Assembly: GCA_017468115.1 (NCBI GenBank)
Contig: JAFUJS010000002.1
Coordinates: forward strand, 62,001 to 126,000
Source: Clostridia bacterium
Lineage (GTDB): Bacteria; Bacillota_A; Clostridia; Oscillospirales; CAG-272
DNA: 64,000 nt
Reading direction: 5' to 3'
The notes beneath the pieces are model-generated. The model was not told where the DNA came from and searched no databases. It saw nothing but the letters and a program-made list of their open reading frames with translations. The position numbers were made by a program, and so were the translations under genes. This document shows, piece by piece, positions 9,133 to 16,183 of this stretch. Each line of letters begins with the position of its first letter. The stretch's first letter is position 1.

Positions 9133-9169
9133 ATGTACGAAGAATTTATATATTATAAGGAGAAAAATT

Positions 9170-11053
9170 ATGAAGAAAAGAATTCTTTTGGTGTTGTCCA
9201 TGGTTGCAATACTAGCTTGCGTTCTTGCAATTTCAGTAAGCGCAGCAAGAGTTGAAGATTACAACGATACATACACACTAGTTGGGACAACAAATATTCA
9301 ACAGCTTTTTAGAAGGTACACTACCGAAACTGCTTATAGCACGGAATGGTATACTGACACGATAACAGTTAAGTTTGTTGATGAAAATGGCAATGAAATT
9401 GCTGAGGTTCCCCTTTGGGAATACGACGAGACGGAGTGTAAGTATTATTCCTTGATTTGGTACATTTCAAATTGGGAGTTTACTACGGAAAAGGAAGATG
9501 TTACTTACAGCGAAGTAACAACGCAGAGAGATAAGTACATTTCTGCTGTTTATACCTTGTCAAGTGCAAGGGCAGTAGATTTGCGCTTTGATACAAGCTA
9601 TTCTGAAAACAAGTCATTCTCAACAAGCTCTGTTGGCTATGATTATAGCTTGACCGTTTCAAAGCCTCTTTGGGGTATCTACTATGATGTTAACAGCACA
9701 CCTGATGACACAACTGACGATTTAATTCTTCAAAGGTCCACCGGTATGGGCAGAGATAAAAATGACTACGGCAACATTGGTTTTGAGGCACAATTTGCAT
9801 CAATAGGAAATAAGATTGTTGTTGCTAACTTCAGAGACTGCACAGGCGAAGATTTTGATGCTGACTGTACAGGCAACTACAGCACGAAAACCACATGGTA
9901 CCTTGCTACAAATCTTCAATGCTTACACTATCACGACGGCTTTAAGTATATGGTAGGCGGTATTGGTCCTGCATACGAGATTGACCTTGGAGAGGGTATA
10001 GAGGTTATTAACTGCCAGCTGTTAAGAGACAATAAGAGGGTTAAATCAGTCGTTCTTCCAAACAGCTTGATATACTTAGGTGGAGAATCCTTCAGAGGCT
10101 CCGTTGTTAAGACAATCGTTATTGGCGAGGGCTTGCTATATGCACCAAGTAATGTTTGTCAATGGAAGGACGGTGGCTTTGAAAACATGTACGTTTCCAA
10201 AAACATTCTGACTAAATATTTGGGCTACGTAACAAAGCACGAAAATAATGGTTCTTCCTTGCTCAATCCTGCCAGCTCTGCCAACATTTATTTTGACGGT
10301 AACTTGGAAGAAGCAACAGCTCTTATGAACAAAATGATTTCTGAAAATTCGAGCTGGAAGGAAAGTAGCTTCACGCTTTGCGATTATAACGAAATCACCG
10401 AAAGAGGCGATTTGAAGAATACAGTTATCTTCTACAACTACAACAGATGCGACGCATTCTATCGTGGTCAGCATACTGAAACAGGCGAATACACAAAGAC
10501 CTGGGCAGGGGAGAAGTTCCTTTCACAGTGCGCTATCACATCTGACTGCACAGTTTGCAAAATGTCCAACTTGGTTGAAACACTCGCTCCATTGTTCTAT
10601 TCAAACGGCTATTCCTCAAGCGAGGGTGCTGATTCCGTTGCAATGATGCAAAGCTTCGGTATTAATTTTGAAGTGCTTGGTTCCTACAAGACATACTATG
10701 GCGACATTAAGTTCGGTCTTGTTGCAGCTTATAACGGCTCCGGCTCAGGCTTCGATAATACAAGTGGTCAGCTTGTAACAAGCGCAGGCGTGGCAATTAA
10801 CAACAAGGTTGCCATTGTTGACTTTACCGAAAGAGGCTATGACCTGTTTGAAATGAAGATAGCAGGCATCACATCAGAGCATCAGAATAAGGAATTCTAT
10901 ATCAGTGCATATGTAATTGAAAACTCCAACGTTCACTATATTGACGATGGTAGAGTAAACGAAACAGCAAAGGCAATAAAATACGCTGACATAAAGGCTA
11001 CATTGCCTGAATATGATTATATTGTACCACTACCAACCGAGGAGGTTGCATAA
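9170..11053 (+). CDS. Secreted protein with BspA-like leucine-rich segment and shared C-terminal domain
   Basis: 627 residues. The start at 9170 follows ATAAGGAG at good distance and gives a classic signal peptide (MKKRILLVL...SVSA, cleavage near residue 27); the frame is open further upstream but lacks a ribosome site. Residues ~261-345 contain a short BspA/LRR_5-like stretch (KSVVLPNSL, FRGSVVKTIVIGEG). Residues ~469-605 form a domain clearly homologous to the C-terminus of the 1105-residue protein ending at 36365 (shared SFGIN/SFGVN, YDLFEM and YYIDN/HYIDD blocks). No sortase motif or C-terminal anchor is seen, so it is presumably released or cell-wall bound. Function unknown. Overlaps the following peptide gene (TAATG). 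Confidence 0.85.
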   Translation: MKKRILLVLSMVAILACVLAISVSAARVEDYNDTYTLVGTTNIQQLFRRYTTETAYSTEWYTDTITVKFVDENGNEIAEVPLWEYDETECKYYSLIWYISNWEFTTEKEDVTYSEVTTQRDKYISAVYTLSSARAVDLRFDTSYSENKSFSTSSVGYDYSLTVSKPLWGIYYDVNSTPDDTTDDLILQRSTGMGRDKNDYGNIGFEAQFASIGNKIVVANFRDCTGEDFDADCTGNYSTKTTWYLATNLQCLHYHDGFKYMVGGIGPAYEIDLGEGIEVINCQLLRDNKRVKSVVLPNSLIYLGGESFRGSVVKTIVIGEGLLYAPSNVCQWKDGGFENMYVSKNILTKYLGYVTKHENNGSSLLNPASSANIYFDGNLEEATALMNKMISENSSWKESSFTLCDYNEITERGDLKNTVIFYNYNRCDAFYRGQHTETGEYTKTWAGEKFLSQCAITSDCTVCKMSNLVETLAPLFYSNGYSSSEGADSVAMMQSFGINFEVLGSYKTYYGDIKFGLVAAYNGSGSGFDNTSGQLVTSAGVAINNKVAIVDFTERGYDLFEMKIAGITSEHQNKEFYISAYVIENSNVHYIDDGRVNETAKAIKYADIKATLPEYDYIVPLPTEEVA

Positions 11054-11223
11054 TGAAATACACAAAACCAAGCTATGAAACAGAAGTAATAGTAAGCGAA
11101 GACATTATGGAGTTTTCTCCAAATAATATTAAAACCACCACCGAAAGCTTTGACTATGGCGAGGGTGAGGTTACTGTTACAAAGGGAACATCCACAGCAA
11201 ACATCAAGGATTTGCTATTCTAA
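11053..11223 (+). CDS. Small 56-residue peptide, SEDIM family (paralogue of 32759-32917)
   Basis: The start codon shares one base with the stop of the secreted-protein gene (TAATG), so it is translationally coupled. The product begins MKYTKPSYE and has the core VSEDIMEFS, followed by a Thr/Glu-rich tail. The second tiny gene at 32759 starts MKYVSPKYE and has TSEDIMLFS, so the first ~22 residues are conserved and the rest diverges. This leader-plus-variable-tail pattern resembles RiPP-like precursors, but no modification enzyme is nearby. There is no signal peptide and no cysteine. Terminator follows directly. Confidence 0.75.
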   Translation: MKYTKPSYETEVIVSEDIMEFSPNNIKTTTESFDYGEGEVTVTKGTSTANIKDLLF

Positions 11224-11230
11224 ACAAACA

Positions 11231-11258
11231 AAAAAGGAGCGAAATTCGCTCCTTTTTT
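11231..11258 (+). terminator. Intrinsic terminator after the 56-residue peptide gene
   Basis: Stem AAGGAGCGA / TCGCTCCTT followed by a T tract, 8 bases after the stop. Confidence 0.9.
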
Positions 11259-11297
11259 ATTCCCAAACTCAGGGGCAGATTCTTCCGCCAAAAAACG

Positions 11298-11324
11298 TAG
11301 GGGCAGGCGTCCTCGACTGCCCGA
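11298..11324. repeat. Single copy of the GC-rich GGGCAG-hairpin repeat
   Basis: GTAGGGGCAGGCGTCCTCG followed by ACTGCCCG matches the unit repeated five times at 36451-36633. GGGCAG and CTGCCC can pair as a short stem. It lies in a non-coding stretch between two terminators. Confidence 0.8.
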
Positions 11325-11370
11325 ATTGTTGCATTTTCATATTGTTAAAGCGCTCTTGCGAAAGACCCCC

Positions 11371-11397
11371 CCGTAGGGCGAGGGCTTGCTCCCGCCG
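11371..11397. repeat. Related GC-rich repeat element
   Basis: CCGTAGGGCGAGGGC then TTGCTCCCGCCG shares the CCGTAGGG head with the other GC-rich elements but has a different body. The rest of 11259-11478 holds no gene that I can support. Confidence 0.55.
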
Positions 11398-11478
11398 AAA
11401 ACCCACATATGTAATGATTCTATCTCTTATCATGTGGTGACAAAAAGAGCGATATTTGTCTGTTGTTTTTGCTAAAGA

Positions 11479-11515
11479 ACATAAAAAATGCGACACAGGG
11501 TCGCATTTTTTATGT
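11479..11515 (-). terminator. Intrinsic terminator of hpf
   Basis: On the minus strand a long stem with core GCGACCCTGTGTCGC and A/T-rich arms precedes a T tract. The same 15-base core recurs in the terminators at 15252 and 16154. Confidence 0.88.
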
Positions 11516-11516
11516 T

Positions 11517-12041
11517 TTATTCTGGGAGAATTAAGCCGTAGCCGCCTGCCTTGCGCCTGTAAACCACGCAGGTCTCAAGAGTTTCGGCATCCTTGAAAAC
11601 AAAGAAGTCGTGGCCAAGCATATTCATCTGCAAAATTGCTTCCTCAACGCCCATTGGCTTGAAGGAGAAGGTCTTAGTTTTTATATTTTGCACATACTCG
11701 TCCTCGTCAACCTCGGGCAGGTCCTCTTCAACAATTCTAAAGCCCTCTGCCTTGATTTTCTTTTGAAGACGGGTTTTGTTTTTTCTGATTTGTCTTTCCA
11801 GTGCCTCAATTGCATTGTCAATCGCATTTGCAAAGGTGTTGTCTGCTTCCTCTGCACGATAAACCATACCTTGAGAACGAATTGTTACCTCAACCTTTTC
11901 TTGTCCGTTTGGCAGGGAGAAGGTAACATCCATTTCACAGCCCTCGTCGAAAAACTTGTCAAACTTGCTAAGCTTTTTCTCTGCGGTTTCCTTAACAGTT
12001 TCATAAACCTTCATTTGGCGTGCTGTAAAATTCATTTTCAT
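11517..12041 (-). CDS. hpf: Long-form ribosome hibernation promoting factor
   Basis: Binds 30S and dimerises ribosomes to 100S particles in slow growth. 174 residues: an N-terminal RaiA/YfiA beta-alpha domain (residues ~1-100) and a C-terminal dimerisation domain (TFSFKPMGVEEAILQM...GHDFFVF...YRRKAGGYGLI), which together define the long form of Firmicutes. The ATG at 12041 was preferred to a GTG nine bases upstream because that GTG lies inside the AGAGGTG ribosome site. Confidence 0.96.
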   Translation of the reverse strand: MKMNFTARQMKVYETVKETAEKKLSKFDKFFDEGCEMDVTFSLPNGQEKVEVTIRSQGMVYRAEEADNTFANAIDNAIEALERQIRKNKTRLQKKIKAEGFRIVEEDLPEVDEDEYVQNIKTKTFSFKPMGVEEAILQMNMLGHDFFVFKDAETLETCVVYRRKAGGYGLILPE

Positions 12042-12094
12042 AGTTTGCACCTCTTTTGCGTTGAATTCAAAGGGGGTTAATCCTTTGTTACTTA

Positions 12095-12100
12095 ATTATA
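12095..12100 (-). promoter_or_regulatory. Extended -10 promoter element of hpf
   Basis: Minus-strand TGCTATAAT, 54 bases upstream of the hpf ATG. No good -35 at 17 bases. The short inverted repeat CAAAGG/CCTTTG at 12069-12088 lies in the leader. Confidence 0.5.
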
Positions 12101-12256
12101 GCATACTTTTAAGCAAAAATAAATAGAAAAATTGAAAAAATGGTGAAAATTTTGTGAGAATTATACAAAAATTCGGAAAAATCCTTAAAAAATCACGCCT
12201 TAAAAATAAGAAAAATGACGAAATCTAAAAAAAGACAAAAATTGCTTTTATATTGT

Positions 12257-12285
12257 TTGACTTTTTTATATTATTGTGGTATACT
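12257..12285 (+). promoter_or_regulatory. Sigma-A promoter of pfp
   Basis: TTGACT, 17-base spacer, TATACT with TGG extended -10. It leaves a ~90-base leader of unknown structure before the start. Between hpf and this promoter (12101-12256) I see only A/T-rich sequence. Confidence 0.85.
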
Positions 12286-12383
12286 ATTTCTTGTGTTGAA
12301 AAACTATTTTTTTAGGAAGCTGGCCTTTTTCAGACAAAGCTGGAAATTGCATGGCTTTTTATTATTTAAGTAAGGGGTACATT

Positions 12384-13613
12384 ATGGCACTTTTAGTTGG
12401 AAACGCAGTTGTAGGACAATCGGGTGGACCAACCTCCGCCATTAATGCTACTCTTAGCGGTGTTATCAGGGGTGCACACCAAAGCGGCGCAATTGGCAAG
12501 CTTTATGGTATGCAAAATGGTATAGAGGGCTTTCTTAATGAGGAGCTTATTGACCTTACTTATCTTTTTGGGGATGAAAAAAGTCTTTCCTTGCTTGAAA
12601 CCACTCCTGCAAGCGCACTTGGCTCCTGCAGAAAAAAACTGCCATCCTGTGTAGATAATTCGGACATTTACGCACAAATTTTTGATATTTTCAAGAAATA
12701 CAACATTCGCTATTTCTTCTATATCGGCGGTAATGATTCTATGGATACCGTCAAAAAACTGGACGAGTATGCTAGGAACAGCTCATACGAGGTTAGGATT
12801 GTGGGCGTTCCCAAAACCATAGACAACGACCTTGTGTTAACGGACCACACTCCGGGCTTTGGCTCCGCTGCAAAGTTTATCGCAACCACTATTAAGGAAA
12901 TTGCCTGCGACTGCGCAGTTTATAAGCTAAAGGCTGTTACTATTGTTGAAATGATGGGTAGGGATGCAGGCTGGCTAACTGCCGCAAGCGGCTTGCCTGA
13001 GTATTATACAGGCTTCGGCGCAGACCTAATTTACCTGCCGGAGATTTACTTTGACGATGATAAATTTTTAGAGGACGTCAAGGCTAAGCTGGAAAAGCGA
13101 CCAAATGTGGTTGTCGCTGTCAGCGAGGGCGTAAGGTATGGAAACGGCAGATACGTGGGCGAGGGCTCTCAAAGCGGTGCAACCGATGCCTTCGGACATA
13201 AATATCTTGCAGGTACTGCAAAATATCTTGAGCATCTTGTTAAGGAAAAAATTGGCTGCAAGGTTCGCTCTGTGGAGCTTAATCTCCCCCAGAGGTGCTC
13301 TGCACACTCACTCTCAAAAACCGACATTGACGAAAGTGTTTTGGTTGGCTCCTGTGCCGTTAAAATGGCTGTCGAGGGCGAAAGCGGAATTATGGCTGCC
13401 TTCAAAAGAAATGAGGGCGAGTACGGTGTTAGTGTTGTATCTGTGCCTGCCTCGCAGGTTGCTAACAAGGTTAGACTTGTACCGAGGGAGTTTATTAATG
13501 AACAGGGTAACGGCATTACAGAAAAATGTGTTAAATATTTGTCCCCGCTTATTTTAGGGGAAAGAGCATTGGCTTACGAAAATGGTATGCCTGTGCATCT
13601 TAAGCTACGTTAA
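12384..13613 (+). CDS. pfp: 6-phosphofructokinase, probably pyrophosphate-dependent
   Basis: Phosphorylates fructose-6-phosphate in glycolysis. 409 residues, longer than ATP-PFK (~320). The nucleotide/PPi site reads GGNDSM near residue 115, not the GGDGS of ATP enzymes, and the catalytic motif is PKTIDND rather than PGTIDND; both point to PPi as donor in the established family rules. EMMGRDAGW is the sugar-phosphate motif. The ATG at 12384 follows TAAGGGG; an upstream in-frame ATG at 12351 lacks a ribosome site. Probably co-transcribed with the DUF1846 gene 20 bases downstream. Confidence 0.92.
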   Translation: MALLVGNAVVGQSGGPTSAINATLSGVIRGAHQSGAIGKLYGMQNGIEGFLNEELIDLTYLFGDEKSLSLLETTPASALGSCRKKLPSCVDNSDIYAQIFDIFKKYNIRYFFYIGGNDSMDTVKKLDEYARNSSYEVRIVGVPKTIDNDLVLTDHTPGFGSAAKFIATTIKEIACDCAVYKLKAVTIVEMMGRDAGWLTAASGLPEYYTGFGADLIYLPEIYFDDDKFLEDVKAKLEKRPNVVVAVSEGVRYGNGRYVGEGSQSGATDAFGHKYLAGTAKYLEHLVKEKIGCKVRSVELNLPQRCSAHSLSKTDIDESVLVGSCAVKMAVEGESGIMAAFKRNEGEYGVSVVSVPASQVANKVRLVPREFINEQGNGITEKCVKYLSPLILGERALAYENGMPVHLKLR

Positions 13614-13633
13614 TTTTGCGAAAGGGTAGAACA

Positions 13634-15118
13634 ATGTATAAAATAGGCTTTGACAATAATAAATATTTGAAGCTTCAATCAGAAAAAATCAAGGAAAGAA
13701 TTGCACAGTTCGGTGGCAAGCTTTATCTTGAATTCGGTGGCAAGCTTTTTGACGACTTCCATGCATCCAGAGTTTTACCGGGCTTTGAGCCGGATAGCAA
13801 AATCAGAATGCTTACTGAGCTTAAGGATCAGGCTGAAATAATTATCGCTGTAAACTCTCACGACATCGAGAAGAATAAGGTCAGGGGTGACCTTGGTATT
13901 ACCTACGACCTTGACGTTTTAAGGCTCATTGATGCCTTTCGTGGCTTCGGCTTGTATGTTGGCAGCGTTGTGCTTACAAGATACGACTCCACCGCGGGTG
14001 TTGAGGCGTTTAAGAATAAGCTTGAGGGTCTTGGTATCAAGGTTTACAAGCATTATGCAATTAAAAATTACCCCTACGATGTTGACTATATCGTAAGTGA
14101 TGAGGGCTATGGTCAAAACGATTTTATCGAAACCCAAAGACCTCTTGTTGTTGTTACGGCTCCCGGTCCCGGTAGCGGTAAAATGGCAACCTGCCTTTCT
14201 CAAATCTACCACGAGTACAAAAGGGGCGTTAGCGCAGGCTATGCTAAATTTGAAACCTTCCCTGTTTGGAATATTCCTCTGTCCCACCCTGTAAACGTAG
14301 CGTATGAGGCTGCAACAGCGGACCTTAACGACATTAATATGCTGGACCCATTCCACCTTGAGGCATATGGAGTTACCTCTGTAAACTACAACAGAGACGT
14401 GGAGATTTTCCCTGTTCTTCGTGCAATGTATGAGGGAATTATAGGCAAGTGCCCATATAAATCCCCAACTGATATGGGTGTAAATATGGTTGGAAACTGT
14501 ATTGTCGATGATGAGGCAGTCAGAGAAGCTGCAAACAATGAAATTATAAGAAGATATTATTCTGCCCTTTGTCAGCAGAGAAAGGAAAACCTTGGGGACG
14601 AGGAGGTTAATAAGATTAAGCTCCTAATGAACCAAAGCGGACTAAACTCCAAGGCTAGAAGATGCATTCAAGCCGCTAAGGACAAGGCAGAGGAGACAGG
14701 TGCGCCTGCTGCTGCAATCGAGCTAAGAGACGGCAGAATTGTAACAGGTAAAACCTCATCACTCCTTGGTGCATCAAGTGCCGCACTCATTAATGCCGTA
14801 AAGGCAATTGCAGGCATTGACAAGGAAGTTGACATTATTTCTCATCAGGTATTAGAGCCTGTTCAAAAGCTAAAGGTTGAAAACCTTGGCAACCACAACC
14901 CAAGGCTACATACTGACGAGGTGCTTATTGCCCTTGCAATCACAGCCGCAACAGACGAAACCGCAAAGCGTGCAATGGATGCCTTGAAGGAGCTTAAGTG
15001 CGCAGAGCTTCATTCCTCAGTAATTCTAAGCCCCGTGGACACAGCAACCTTTAGGAAATTGGGTGTAAATCTCACCTGCGAGCCTGTGTATCAGACGAAG
15101 AAGCTATTCCACGGCTGA
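13634..15118 (+). CDS. DUF1846 family protein
   Basis: 494-residue cytosolic protein of a conserved Firmicutes family of unknown role. Recognised by the N-terminal IGFDNNKYLK...IKERI and the FGGKLYLEFGGKL region. A P-loop-like GPGSGKMATC occurs near residue 178, suggesting phosphate or nucleotide binding (inference). The ATG at 13634 has AAAGGG 8 bases upstream; an in-frame TTG at 13616 is less likely. It follows pfp closely and ends at a terminator 130 bases downstream. Confidence 0.92.
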   Translation: MYKIGFDNNKYLKLQSEKIKERIAQFGGKLYLEFGGKLFDDFHASRVLPGFEPDSKIRMLTELKDQAEIIIAVNSHDIEKNKVRGDLGITYDLDVLRLIDAFRGFGLYVGSVVLTRYDSTAGVEAFKNKLEGLGIKVYKHYAIKNYPYDVDYIVSDEGYGQNDFIETQRPLVVVTAPGPGSGKMATCLSQIYHEYKRGVSAGYAKFETFPVWNIPLSHPVNVAYEAATADLNDINMLDPFHLEAYGVTSVNYNRDVEIFPVLRAMYEGIIGKCPYKSPTDMGVNMVGNCIVDDEAVREAANNEIIRRYYSALCQQRKENLGDEEVNKIKLLMNQSGLNSKARRCIQAAKDKAEETGAPAAAIELRDGRIVTGKTSSLLGASSAALINAVKAIAGIDKEVDIISHQVLEPVQKLKVENLGNHNPRLHTDEVLIALAITAATDETAKRAMDALKELKCAELHSSVILSPVDTATFRKLGVNLTCEPVYQTKKLFHG

Positions 15119-15251
15119 TTTTGAAGGTGATAAGCGGCGCTGTGTGTCGTTGTACCATCGCCGATGACCTCAAAGTACGAAAAGTACATTGTCGCCCCTC
15201 GGCTGACTACGCCTAGTCTATTACTAATCCTAAAACAATTCAATAAAAAAG

Positions 15252-15281
15252 AAAAAGAGCGACCCTGTGTCGCTCTTTTTT
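15252..15281. terminator. Bidirectional terminator between DUF1846 gene and xre gene
   Basis: Stem AAAAAGAGCGAC / GTCGCTCTTTTT with loop CCTGT. The same core hairpin is found at 16154 in the same orientation. The preceding 15119-15251 holds no gene that I can support. Confidence 0.88.
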
Positions 15282-15555
15282 AACTATATTTTTTGATTAG
15301 TGCCTTAGCCTCTTTAAGTAACTCAAGGTCCTTGTCGGTGATTTTGCTATATGCGTTAATAGAGAGAAGGTTGTCCGCACTAAGCTTAAGGATTTCGCAT
15401 ATGCGCTTAAGCTGTTCTATACTTGGCTCCTGCACATCACGTTCAATTTTAGAGTAACCCGATTGGGTCATAGGAATAAGCTCTGCAACATATTCCTGCG
15501 AAAGCTCCAAATCCTCTCTCGCATCTCTTATTTTCTTGCCGATTTTCAATACCAT
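15280..15555 (-). CDS. XRE-family helix-turn-helix transcription regulator
   Basis: 91-residue DNA-binding protein with a Cro/C1-type HTH at residues ~7-62 (IGKKIRDARE...LSQEYVAELI...SGYSKIERD...PSIEQLKRICEIL) and a short helical C-terminus. The ATG at 15555 follows GAGGCGGTG; the upstream-extended frame lacks a ribosome site and crosses the promoter. Divergent from the membrane protein gene; palindromes in the shared intergenic region are likely its operators, so autoregulation plus control of the neighbour is the simplest model. Confidence 0.88.
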   Translation of the reverse strand: MVLKIGKKIRDAREDLELSQEYVAELIPMTQSGYSKIERDVQEPSIEQLKRICEILKLSADNLLSINAYSKITDKDLELLKEAKALIKKYS

Positions 15556-15570
15556 CACCGCCTCAACATT

Positions 15571-15576
15571 ATTATA
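15571..15576 (-). promoter_or_regulatory. Extended -10 element for the xre gene
   Basis: Minus-strand TGGTATAAT 16 bases before the start codon, with no clear -35. The operator-like palindrome at 15592 lies just upstream. Confidence 0.55.
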
Positions 15577-15591
15577 CCATTTTCGACTAAA

Positions 15592-15607
15592 ACTATTGAC
15601 AAATAGT
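15592..15607. promoter_or_regulatory. Operator-like palindrome overlapping -35
   Basis: ACTATT GACA AATAGT: a perfect 6-bp inverted repeat that covers the -35 of the plus-strand promoter and lies just upstream of the xre -10. Confidence 0.6.
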
Positions 15608-15624
15608 ACAAAATGATATATAAT
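15596..15624 (+). promoter_or_regulatory. Consensus sigma-A promoter of the zinc-ribbon membrane protein gene
   Basis: Perfect TTGACA, 17-base spacer, TATAAT. A promoter this strong beside an XRE gene suggests it is normally repressed. Confidence 0.9.
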
Positions 15625-15631
15625 CAATGAT

Positions 15632-15652
15632 AATAGTATATTTTATACTATT
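15632..15652. promoter_or_regulatory. Operator-like palindrome downstream of TATAAT
   Basis: AATAGTATA TTT TATACTATT: a perfect 9-bp inverted repeat with a 3-base centre, just after the expected start site. It shares the AATAGT half-site with 15592-15607. Confidence 0.65.
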
Positions 15653-15690
15653 TTACGACTAAATATTCATTTTTAGAAAGAGGAGAAAAC

Positions 15691-16149
15691 ATGGCAAACA
15701 AAGAACATCAAAGGGAATACAAAAGAGCAAAAAAACAATTGCATTTATCGAATTTTATTTTTATTCTTCTAATTGCTGGCTCAGTTGTAGCAGGATTATT
15801 CATTAATGAATACATTTTTATTGCAACTGCCGTATTGTTTCTTATTTGGATGATTTATAGCTCTGGCTTAAGAACCTCAATTAAACGCTCGTTTTGTCCA
15901 AAATGCAAGGCACATTATAACTATGATGAGGACATTGATTGGGATGTTGTTGGAGAAGAAATTTCAAGTAGCGGACAAAACAATCGTGTATCACAAAAGC
16001 TTACTGTAGAATTTTCGTGTACTTGCCCCGAATGTGATCATGAAATGATTTTTACCAAAAAGTTTACAACAGCATCTGTTGATGATATGCACGGCTATCA
16101 AGGAAATTCATTAGATGACCAAGCGAGAAAATTTTTCTGGTCAAAATAA
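15691..16149 (+). CDS. Small membrane protein with zinc-ribbon-like Cys pairs
   Basis: 152 residues. A basic N-terminus (KEHQREYKRAKKQ), two adjacent hydrophobic helices (residues ~19-37 and ~41-58), then a soluble domain with CPKC near residue 68 and CTCPEC near 110, spaced like a zinc ribbon. Not recognised as a named family. AAAGAGGAG precedes the ATG. Probably regulated by the divergent XRE protein. Confidence 0.75.
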   Translation: MANKEHQREYKRAKKQLHLSNFIFILLIAGSVVAGLFINEYIFIATAVLFLIWMIYSSGLRTSIKRSFCPKCKAHYNYDEDIDWDVVGEEISSSGQNNRVSQKLTVEFSCTCPECDHEMIFTKKFTTASVDDMHGYQGNSLDDQARKFFWSK

Positions 16150-16153
16150 AAAT

Positions 16154-16183
16154 AAAAGAGCGACCCTGTGTCGCTCTTTTTTT
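16154..16183. terminator. Bidirectional terminator between membrane protein gene and recG
   Basis: Stem AAAAGAGCGAC / GTCGCTCTTTT with loop CCTGT and T tracts on both strands; same core as 15252-15281. Confidence 0.88.

Noticed and set aside
9056..9169. N-terminal extension of the secreted LRR protein frame
   Set aside because: Runs through the T16 tract and the promoter; the signal peptide starts at 9170 after a good ribosome site.
9170..9240. Lipobox (ILAC) in the secreted LRR protein
   Set aside because: The related 1105-residue protein has the same LSVSA-type cleavage site and no Cys, so signal peptidase I cleavage is more likely.
12042..12050. GTG start for hpf nine bases upstream
   Set aside because: That GTG is part of the AGAGGTG ribosome site for the ATG at 12041.
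15119..15251. Possible structured RNA after the DUF1846 gene
   Set aside because: Some short self-complementary parts (AAAGTAC/GTAC) are visible but no known RNA family could be matched by eye.
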